Shown here piece after piece: positions 32,968 to 40,699 of a DNA stretch of 64,000 nucleotides. A program made the position numbers and the translations under genes. Where the stretch lies: NCBI GenBank assembly GCA_019918135.1, contig WBZZ01003018.1, forward strand, positions 17,501 through 81,500, written 5' to 3'. Under the pieces are notes generated by a model, which did no database searches, was not told the origin of the DNA, and saw only the letters and a program-made list of their open reading frames with translations. The first letter of the stretch is position 1. Every line of letters begins with the position of its first letter. The stretch comes from Paulinella micropora. Its lineage: Eukaryota > Cercozoa > Imbricatea > Euglyphida > Paulinellidae.

Positions 32968-33262
32968 CATTACAACAGAATTTAGCTGTTAGTAATTTCT
33001 GTCGGCAGTTACCCTTTATATATTTTAATTATAACTCGAAAGGACTGACCTCAATGGACCACACTGACAATTTATGTTAGGGTGTAGCATGACAATTGCT
33101 TTAATCAGCAGGCCATTGTGCCTCAGTTTACCGCCCTTTATTTGCAGCAATTTGTCTACTTCAATAAAAATCTCACAATCTGTTGAACAGCGAACAACTG
33201 AAGTGTCCCGGATTCAACCCGGTCTCTGTCAACCTTAAGCTACCGGATTTATCATTACACTG
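32968..33262 (+). repeat. 3' LTR of copia fossil 3
   Basis: 295 bp, preceded by the polypurine-like AGGGGAAG and followed by ACTAA at 33,263-33,267. Its last 15 bp are also the first 15 bp of tandem unit A. Confidence 0.85.
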
Positions 33263-33505
33263 ACTAACCTTCTTGGGGTACGAATGGTATAGTTTTTATT
33301 GGTCCTCTTCAAACCTTATGAGGTCGAGACCTCCATAATGTTTTTTGAGGGCGAGGAAACACTTTACACCATCTGTACCCCCCTGCCTCATATGGTCATC
33401 ACCTTTCTATCGTGTGCGCATGATTGGAATAGGAAAGCATAGAGCAATCTGTTTAGCTTAGCTTCTTTCTCTCTCATGTCATATTTAGCTCCAATTGTAG
33501 TGCAA

Positions 33506-33720
33506 ATAAGGGAGATAGGTAGATAGGTAGATAGGTAGATAGGTAGATAGGGGGATAGGGAGATAGAGAGATAGGGAGATAGGTAGGTAGGTAGATAGAT
33601 AGGTAGATAGATAGATAGATAGATATTATACATTATATATTATATATATATACATATATATGTATACTGTGCACTGTTAGGTTGAAGAGGACAAGGCTAC
33701 GGCCGTATATATATATATAT
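33506..33720 (+). repeat. GATA/GGTA and TA microsatellites, unit A
   Basis: (AGATAGGT)n and (GATA)n from about 33,511 to 33,625, then TA runs to 33,662 and again at 33,706-33,720. Minus-strand frames rich in Tyr/Leu/Pro here are repeat artefacts. Confidence 0.9.
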
Positions 33721-34117
33721 ATTTATATACATAAACCTGTCCATTCATACAATAAATACAAGCACAGAAAAAACAGAAAAAACGACATAGGAAGCATAGA
33801 AAAATTACATAGGAAGCACAAAAACATACCCTTGTTTTACAAAAAAACGACACATGAAGCACACTAAGAGATATTTTGACGAAATAACGACGAAAACACC
33901 ATTTTATTTCATGAAATTGTATATATACTTCGTTTATATGGTTCTTGTCGTTATTTTGTCAAAATATCTCTTAGTGTGCTTCATGTGTCGATTTTTTGTA
34001 AAACAAGGGTATGTTTTTGTGCCTCCTATGTCATTTTTCTATGCTTCCTATGTCGTTTTTTCTGTTTTTTCTGTGATTGTATTTATTGTATGAATGGACA
34101 GGTTTATATATATAAAT
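33721..34117. repeat. Inverted repeat, 171-bp arms, 55-bp loop, unit A
   Basis: Arms are 33,721-33,891 and 33,947-34,117, exactly 171 bp each with only a few mismatches. The left arm begins ATTTATATACATAAACCTGT; the right arm ends in its complement. The transcript would fold into a long near-perfect hairpin. No coding capacity (two sets of mirrored small frames arise from the arms). It could be a foldback/MITE element, a captured viral hairpin end or a source of small RNA. Confidence 0.95.
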
Positions 34118-34267
34118 GATCATCACTCCCAATGGGGGGAAGGGGGCGGGACACTCACGAAGTGAGTGGCGGGGGGGTAGGGGGGATACACATGAACATA
34201 CAAAAGAAAAAAAAATTTGCGACACTGCGACATAATAGACGAGTTAGGTAAAATCGTCTAAAACCTC

Positions 34268-34304
34268 TGCGGCACGGTGGATTGAAGTCGTCCACGGTGC
34301 CGCA
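34268..34304. terminator. Short hairpin near a convergent 3' end, unit A
   Basis: TGCGGCACGGTGG pairs with CCACGGTGCCGCA (one mismatch, 11-base loop). It lies about 90 bp beyond the stop of the minus-strand coiled-coil gene and may mark its transcript end. Copy in unit B at 46,456-46,492. Confidence 0.5.
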
Positions 34305-34391
34305 TGGTCATATTCGCGGGGATTTCCTTTTTTCCAAAAATTGGTGGCACCGGCTCAGCCATAACGATATTATTTTAGAATTGAAGGGTTT

Positions 34392-34727
34392 TTAAATATT
34401 CAACATTAGGATCCGTTTCTTTCTGCTTCTGTTTGAGATATTCTCTTTGTATTTATCTAATATTTCCTTATTAGTGTCTCTGTATTTCTTTTGTTGCCCT
34501 TGTATCTTGTCCTTGTTTGATTTATAATATTCCCGTCGCCGTTTATTTATCTTATCTTTATTTGCTTCTCTGTACTTCCTTTGATGCTCTTTAATTTTGT
34601 CCTTATTATTCTGTCTATAATTTGCTCTATATTCTTTGATTTTCTCCGCATTCTTTTCCCTATATCGTTGCTGTTTAGGATCAGGGAGGTTGAACACCGC
34701 CTTGATTTCTTCTATGATGGTACTCAT
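34392..34727 (-). CDS. KIKEY-repeat coiled-coil protein, 111 aa, unit A
   Basis: Start chosen at the Met at 34,727 (MSTIIEEIKAVFNLPD), because residues further upstream lack protein character and a TATATATA tract sits just before it. After 17 residues the protein is a Lys/Asn/Arg-rich repeat, REKNAEKIKEYRANYRQNNK then KIKEHQRKYREANK and so on, period about 11-12 residues. Such KIKEY/KIKEHxxxYxxxN repeats are common in giant viruses (Mimiviridae, phycodnavirus-like) and their relatives, usually without known function; a rod or DNA-associated coiled coil is likely. AT-rich codons contrast with the GC-rich genes 3 kb away. It is divergent from the small basic gene at 35,237. Confidence 0.65.
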   Translation of the reverse strand: MSTIIEEIKAVFNLPDPKQQRYREKNAEKIKEYRANYRQNNKDKIKEHQRKYREANKDKINKRRREYYKSNKDKIQGQQKKYRDTNKEILDKYKENISNRSRKKRILMLNI

Positions 34728-35236
34728 TGGTATATATACAATGTATAGTATGCGCTTAACATATAACTCAATGAGCACACAACAGGGAATATTACAGCAA
34801 GCGAAAGGATGAATATAAGAGCAGGGCGAGTGAAAATATTTTCTCCTATTGCTGTCCGACCTTAGGGATGGCCATGTCCGACTTGACATTTGCTGGGTTG
34901 GACACTTTTTGTTATGTTTATTAAACGATTTTATATATTATTCTTCTTACTATTAATATTTTTTTTACATGTCCAAGGTGTCCAGGGTTTAATTAACATG
35001 GAGTAAATTTTTTTCGTCTCTACCCGAAAGTATGACACCATTAAATAATTTCCGCCCGCGGGGTTGGCCTCGGACTAACTTGGCCTTCATTAATACTAAC
35101 ACGAATTGTCGCACTTAGTCTGCTCAATACCACTCTCAGGTGTCCAAGTCGCCACAACGGCGTTTTTGTATTTCCGGCGCAGATGGATTTTCTATTTAAA
35201 ATAATTAAAATAACATAATTATATATAGGATACATA
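34728..35236. other. Divergent AT-rich spacer, unit A
   Basis: About 500 bp between two divergent small genes. No supported gene; contains TATA-rich ends next to both starts (TATATATACAATG and AATTATATATAGGATAC). Copy in unit B at 46,916-47,425. Confidence 0.5.
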
Positions 35237-35464
35237 ATGCCGAGGACACCTCAATTCACTAAGGAAGAAGTAGTTCAACGGAGAAGGGAAAGGGCGAAAG
35301 CATTTTTGAAGGCTCATCCTGGTAAGAATAGGGAAAATGCGAAGGCATTCTATTATAAGAACCAAGAGAGGATAAAATTACTGCGGAAAGAGAAATACGA
35401 AAAACAAAAAGCAGAATTGCTTGAATTAAGGGCTTTTCGTAATAGTATGTTAAACAATATATAA
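35237..35464 (+). CDS. Small basic protein, 75 aa, unit A
   Basis: ATG at 35,237, preceded by AATTATATATAGGATACATA. The protein (MPRTPQFTKEEVVQRRRERA..., with KNRENAKAFYYKNQERIKLL) is almost entirely helical, Lys/Arg/Glu-rich and ends MLNNI, the same ending as the neighbouring KIKEY-repeat protein (RILMLNI). The N-E-R-I-K phrase suggests a single-turn relative of that family. Function unknown; DNA-binding or structural are both possible. It is followed after 40 bp of AT-only DNA by the next gene in the same direction. Confidence 0.55.
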   Translation: MPRTPQFTKEEVVQRRRERAKAFLKAHPGKNRENAKAFYYKNQERIKLLRKEKYEKQKAELLELRAFRNSMLNNI

Positions 35465-35504
35465 TTTAATTTATATATAAAATATATATACTATTATATA
35501 AACC

Positions 35505-36015
35505 ATGGACACCTCTCACAGCCGATCGTATTGGACGTACGAAGACTTACAACTCCATTTCGATTACGTGAATAGAAATTACTTCCTAAATCTAGTCAAT
35601 GCAGTTTCATTTATCTCGCCCGATGGAAAGTGGAACACGGACGACTGGAAACTTATGAAAAGTATAGAAAAAGGGGAAGAACAATATTGTTGTTGCTTAC
35701 ACGAGATTACAAAGAATTACATCATTAAAAATGTAAAAAACGGGAACGAAATGGTGCTGGGCTCTGAATGTATTAAGCGGTTTTCGAACGACAAAATGAA
35801 CGAAGACCTGTCATTGCTCATCCGCACCCTTGACAATCCAAACATTAAATTTTGTTGTTTGTAATAGCAACAGGGCAATTCCAAAAAAGATCGTAGAAAA
35901 GTATCCGAACAGAGACAAGTATTACCATAAGACCTGCTTCATACAGAGATTAAAGTATTACGAACTTTGCGGACAATACAAAGGATTTAGTAGATGCGGG
36001 TGCTTGAATAAGTAA
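35505..36015 (+). pseudogene. Cys-cluster virus-like protein, unit A (broken)
   Basis: Copy of the 170-aa gene at 47,694-48,206; this one is interrupted (about one break). Confidence 0.6.
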
Positions 36016-36154
36016 AAAAAAGAATTAATTTTTTTTGTCATAACGATATATAAAAAATTATAATTACATATTAAGGACTATATCATACATGGTTATACGG
36101 ATATATAGAATAATTAATTTATTTTTATAAAAAAGATCCGAGCGACTATATAAC

Positions 36155-36500
36155 ATGACCGCACCGACACCGACCAACGAGCAATGGTATTGGAAACAAG
36201 AAGAAGCACTGAGAGATAAACCATAGGATGCGATCCTTATTAAGTGGGGGAACAAACAATTCACCACTTTGCCATGCTAAGAGGATTTCGTTGAATTGAT
36301 TGAAAAAACGCCCGATGAACAAAAGCAATACTATGAAGTATTAATGGAAAACAAACCCCAACGAATGTTTGCCGACATTGATGACGATGAATTATCAATC
36401 TCACGAGAAAAAATGTATGAGCGGTGGAACACACTCATGGAAAATGTATTTGCTAATGTTGGCTTGAAGTATAATCCAAAAAAAGCCAAATACTTGGACG
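36155..36500 (+). pseudogene. Primase/PrimPol-like N-terminal relic, unit A
   Basis: The frame from ATG 36,155 (MTAPTPTNEQWYWK) leads into ENKPQRMFADIDDDEL, reminiscent of the acidic D-I-D strand of archaeo-eukaryotic primases in giant viruses and Polinton-like elements, then MYERWNTLMENVFANVGL. It is broken (about two or three breaks) and passes directly into the CEHN repeat gene, so two unrelated parts seem fused by decay. Copy in unit B at 48,346-48,691. Confidence 0.4.
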
Positions 36501-36501
36501 C

Positions 36502-36918
36502 GTGGAAAAAAGCAAGTGTGAACACAATAGACAAAGAAGTAGATGCAAAGAATGTGGTGGCAATGAAATATGCGAACATAATAAGCGAAGAACTATATGT
36601 AAAGAATGCGGTGGTGGGTCAATATGTGAACATAAAAAAGAAAGAAATATGTGTAAAGAATGCGGTGGCAGATCATTATGCGAACATAATAAGCGAAAAG
36701 ACAAATGCAAAGAATGTGGTGGTTCAGCAATATGTGAACATAGTAAGCTAAAACACAACTGTAAAGAATGTGGCAGTTCAGCGATATGTGAACATGACAG
36801 AATGAAATATGTTTGTAAAGACTGTGGTGGTTCAGCAATATGTGAACATAACAAAATAAGAAATGTTTGTAAAGATTGTGATCCGAATGGATATTTATCT
36901 CATAATGTAAAAAAATGA
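36502..36918 (+). pseudogene. CEHN/CKECGG zinc-repeat protein, unit A
   Basis: A 138-codon frame made almost entirely of a repeat of about 19 residues: C-E-H-N/D-x-x-R/K-x-x-C-K-E-C-G-G-x-x-I (for example ICEHNKRRTICKECGG), about seven turns, diverging slightly. In giant viruses (Mimiviridae and relatives) this repeat usually precedes an HNH-type nuclease domain, as here (next entry). Each turn can hold a zinc ion. The start is uncertain; the frame follows the primase-like relic with no spacer. The shadow frame gives Ala/Asn/Val text that should be ignored. Confidence 0.7.
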
Positions 36919-36924
36919 ATAACA

Positions 36925-37183
36925 ATGGCACTTAAATATAATAAAAAAGAAAGTTATATTAATTACCTAGGTTGCAATATTGAAGAATTAGAAAGTATAT
37001 TGAAAAGCAATTCAAAGAAAATATGACATGGGATAATTACGGAGAATGGCATATTGATCATATTGCACCACTAAAATATCAAAATCCAACATTGGAAGGG
37101 ACTATTAAGTGACTTCATTATACAAACACACAGCCATTATGGGCAAGTGATAATATAGCAAAAGGCAATAGATTTATTGGTTA
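36925..37183 (+). pseudogene. HNH-nuclease-like C-terminal relic, unit A
   Basis: Text such as YGEWHIDHIAPLKY and LHYTNTQPLWASDNIAKGN matches the giant-virus HNH-like end in which W-x-I-D-H-I-x-P-L is followed by H-Y-T-N-L-Q-P-L-W-x-x-x-N. HNH domains cut DNA with one metal ion. The relic is broken (about two breaks). Copy in unit B at 49,116-49,374. Confidence 0.65.
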
Positions 37184-37211
37184 ATTTTATTTATAAAAAT
37201 ATAGGACGTGT

Positions 37212-37655
37212 CTAATATACACCGACCAATGTGGAGCGAAGATGACAATAGAAGTTTGTGTGGCACAGGTACAAGACGCCCCCGATCGTCCGGCAGCGCA
37301 TGCCTCCCTCTCGACAGGCCCTCAGGAGTTCCTGGTAGCGGGGCACGAGCCGGTCGTTGTACATCGCAAAGGTGGCGCAGCAGGACGCAAAACAGACCGC
37401 GGAGGCAGGCACACTTAGCATCTGCCTCAGTTCGGTCATTATGGCGACGCAAGGCGTAGGCGCAGTTAGTTCGTGTTCCGCACACAAGCTAAGCCGCGAC
37501 GATGGCAGCGCCGGGACCAGACAGCGGCTACAGAGCTTGCTAATACTCCGCAGAAGAGTGCTGGCGGGGGCCGCGGGTTTTTGCAGCAAGAGCCCGGCGC
37601 GGCGCTGCAGTAGGTGAAGCAAGGGGCTAAAGACTAACACCGCTCTGTTGTCCAA
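37212..37655 (-). CDS. Unrecognised Cys-rich protein, 147 aa, unit A
   Basis: Start at Met 37,655 (MDNRAVLVFSPLLHLLQ). GC-rich codons begin abruptly here, beside the AT-rich HNH relic. The protein is Leu/Cys/Arg-rich with several Cys pairs (KLCSRC, CFASCCATF, MRCRTIGG, CHTNFYCHL) that could bind metal; no transmembrane segment is clear. No family recognised. The last ~10 residues lie at the composition boundary and may not be original. An ATG further in (MTELRQML) is an alternative start. Confidence 0.4.
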   Translation of the reverse strand: MDNRAVLVFSPLLHLLQRRAGLLLQKPAAPASTLLRSISKLCSRCLVPALPSSRLSLCAEHELTAPTPCVAIMTELRQMLSVPASAVCFASCCATFAMYNDRLVPRYQELLRACREGGMRCRTIGGVLYLCHTNFYCHLRSTLVGVY

Positions 37656-38252
37656 TTTCCTCCGTTTGTACGGTCTGTCAGGCTGGCAATGCTTTTACAG
37701 AAAGCTGATAAGGTGCAGACAGTCCCGGGGCGGCAGATTATCTAGGAGTAGGCCCCAGATTACGCAATCAAAAGCCAGCCAGGCGCCGCGGCGCAAAACC
37801 GTCTGCAAACGACCGCCCATTTTTTTTTCTTTTTTCTTTCTAAATTCGTTGCCGTAATATGTCAACAAAAAAAAAAGCACCCAAACAAAAAAAGAAAGAC
37901 ACAAAGAAGTATAGAGAAGAAGAGAGGGAGAAAGAGGGGGCAAGGGAAAAAGAGGGGGGGAAAGGGGAAAAGGAGGGGGGGCGCGGGCGCAACTTTCCCT
38001 CACTTTTTTTCTTTTACCACGCCCCCCCCCCTCCCCCCGCGCCCGCTTCCAAACGCATATTCATCAAAAGACCTGCGTTTCTCTTCCCCTTTTCTTCCCC
38101 ATCCCCACCCCGTCGACACTTTTCGCAACTCACCGCACAACCCCCCCCTTCTACCCTGCGGTTTTTTTTTCTTTGTTTGTAAATAGATGTTCCTCTTTGG
38201 TTTTCTTTGATAAATACCCTTTTTTTTTGGCGCTAGCGCAACGAATTAAGAA
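37656..38252. other. Poly-A/G/C/T spacer, unit A
   Basis: About 600 bp with runs of A, G, C and T (for example AAAAAAAAAAGC at 37,868, G-runs 37,960-37,980, C-runs 38,025-38,040). No supported gene. Similar run-rich spacers separate genes at 7.6-8.2 and 13.2-13.5 kb. Copy in unit B at 49,847-50,445, where run lengths differ. Confidence 0.5.
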
Positions 38253-38900
38253 ATGACCGCAAGCAGGCCAGTGTTTCGTTGAGAACGCAATCCCGAGAAC
38301 TTTGCCGCCGTTACTGAGGATAGATTGAGTTCTGCCTATCAATACCTACTGGAACATGCGGACAACCCACGAGCACGCTTAGATGTAGCGGGCCTTGAGC
38401 CTTCAGCGGCTGTGTTTCAGCTGCTGGTATTCTGCAGAGCAGACCTCGGTCTGTTGTACAAGTGGTGGCCCAAATCACGGGCCACTACCTTCCGGTGCAA
38501 ACGCTGTCTGAACAGCAGCGGCACGGGGCCTAACCTTTCCGCCCCACAGCCTGCGCACACCCTCCCTACTCCGATTGACCTGATCATTGATAAATTCTTG
38601 ACCGAGCACAACAGCTACCGCCAACTGCAACGCTTGCTCGGGTTTATGACACGACCCCAAAAGGACAACCTCCTCCTCCAGCGGCAGTTGTTGCGCGCCA
38701 CGCGCCAAATGTCGCACACCTTCATGACAACCAGTCGCTGGCAACGGCTGCACGAGCTGCGCACAAACGATGACTTTTACGAATTCTGCAGCGAGCTGTG
38801 GAGCGAATGTACCGTAAACATCTTGAACGATGAACTTGCAGGCTGCCTGAAAGAGGCGTGCAAGAATGCCCAGTTCAGGGAAGAATTCTTTAAGCCCTAG
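38253..38900 (+). pseudogene. Unrecognised gene, unit A (broken)
   Basis: Copy of the 215-aa gene at 50,446-51,093, interrupted near its start. Confidence 0.5.
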
Positions 38901-40497
38901 CTCCGACGTGGTGCTCGATTTGCAACATCTTCCCGACAGCAAAGAGGCCAAAAATAGCTGGTTGTTTGCGCAGCGGCGCAACGGGGACGAAACGCCGCGG
39001 GCGGTCATAGTGCAAAGTCTTCCGGGTGACATCCGCTCTAGAGATCTTGTCACTCGGTTGCTGCTCTTATTGAAAAAACGCACGTCCTGGCTGCACAATG
39101 TCAAGATCCTCAAATTGCATCTCGGCCAAGGTGGAATGCTCCAGGCTGCAAAGGACCTGTTAATCGACAGCCCGTCGCTGGAAAAGATCACTATAAGTTT
39201 CGACAGCTCTAGGGGATCGTTCAGAGAGTTGAGTTTCTCTGCTATGCCCGCACTGAAACACGTGGAGGTGATCGCGCCCCACCGGCTGGATTCGCTGTAC
39301 TTTCGAAATTGCACATTTCTCCCGTCGTCAGGCCGGAAATGTCTAGAAATTCGTGCATGCGTGGACAAGTGCTATTTCGAGAATATTTAGGTCCACACAG
39401 CGCAAGAACCTAACTTGCATGTAGACTGGGCGACGATGGCCTTCAACGAAGTAGCAATTTCGAACAGCCCGGGGGTGTCTCTCGCGGGGCTTGCGGATGC
39501 CAAAAAGCCGATCCAGTTAGTACCTCGCAACCAACCCCCGGCGGCCGCGCGATCGTGGTGGCCGTTCGCTGCACAGGAGGACCTGGCTGCCACGATTTTA
39601 GACGGCCAGGCTGATTATACAGTTGTTCTTTCAGCACCTTCTGAAGAGCAGCTCGAGCAAGCGCTGTGCGCCAGGGGGCAGGACAAATTGGTCGTCAAGA
39701 ACTTCCGGGGCAGCTGGCCCAAAGTAGAGCCCCAGGCCTGGAGGATATTGGAAATGAAAGACTGCCCGCCCTTCATCTATCAACACGCCGAAACAGTCAT
39801 TTATACAAGCTCTGAGGCACAGGATGTCTTATCAATCACGTGCAGTCCAAGAAAAGAGCAGGCAAGCTTCACTGTTAAGTTGGAATGCAAAATTACCCTG
39901 CGACTAGAACTGAAAGCAGACTCGCCCGCGAACAGATAAGTGATACCGTCAGTCCTGGTATGCGAAACACCTCCGCCTCTGATTGTATCGGCAAACCCGC
40001 GGGTTCGCGAACGCCTCACGGTGCAGATAAACTGCGACCCTTGGTCTATAAACGAAACGCGCTTTGCCGCCAGGGTCCATAACTTCCAGACCCTGTTCCT
40101 GAACGGTCTCGAATCCGACATGGACTTGTCCCGGCTAAATGTTAAAATCAGCCGGCTCGTGGTTTTGCTCGCCGACACCAAGGCAGCCCCGTGGTACGAA
40201 AATCAGCGCCGGCCACCCATGGTCACTACCACGTCAGCCCTGTGGAAACCTGGAGCACGCAAGCTCGTCGAGTGTACGAGCAATACGAGCGGCTTCGTCG
40301 AGAAAACGAGCGGTACGCGCGGTATGATCGTGAAGCACGATGAAATCAAATACTTTGTCGGTATTGAAAAAACCGTAAACTTAGAAGAACCAGTACAAGG
40401 GCCGGACCTGACGGCGCCGCAATGTTTTCTTCCTGTCGCGATGCCGCCGCACCTGACATTCCAGCGGGGCGGTTTTGCCAATTTTTTTTACGCCTAA
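38866..40497 (+). pseudogene. LRR-like gene, unit A, interrupted
   Basis: Copy of 51,059-52,690 with the same internal interruptions (about two). Confidence 0.5.
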
Positions 40498-40699
40498 GCT
40501 ACCCTAGATTGCGCGACTCCTGCAGGAGTTTCTCACTCTTTTTTTTTTCGTCGTACATGCTAGTTTGTAATTTTTTTAATAGAGTTTTTTTTTAAAGAAA
40601 GAATTGTGACAACCAAATTTTCTTGCTCGTAGATTTTCCCGTGAGTTTGGGGATACTACCTCGCACGTCCGTTGTTTGCTTTTTTTTTCTCGATTGTTG

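Larger units (their letters stand above)
27443..33262 (+). mobile_element. Ty1/copia LTR retrotransposon fossil 3, full length with both LTRs
   Basis: LTRs at 27,443-27,739 and 32,968-33,262 are about 97% identical, and the element is flanked by ACTAA. Parts in order: PBS-like GGTTATGAG (27,740-27,748); Gag from about 27,745 (MSSSAARDAATVVL) with a CYNCSKNHKYFRC cluster; a MYND finger (about 29,220-29,329, CEACSVTQRERRKLC, then CNKTCQQLDWPAH); a charged linker; protease (LDCGSSQH, about 30,080-30,230); integrase (about 30,700-31,580, with ILKPFGCLCVFY); reverse transcriptase (31,619-32,206, with the YVDD-like YHVDDN); RNase H (about 32,250-32,720). A purine run AGGGGAAG (about 32,960-32,967) precedes the 3' LTR. 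The coding part is broken in several places. LTR divergence suggests a moderately young insertion. Confidence 0.9.

Noticed and set aside
33388-33633. 81-codon Tyr/Leu/Pro minus-strand frame (and its copy at 45,576-45,821)
   Set aside because: Mostly a translation of the GATA/GGTA microsatellite.
38866-40497. Stop-codon reassignment in the GC-rich block, because interruptions are shared by both units
   Set aside because: Shared interruptions are expected if decay came before the tandem duplication, and other genes of the block use normal stops; decay is simpler.
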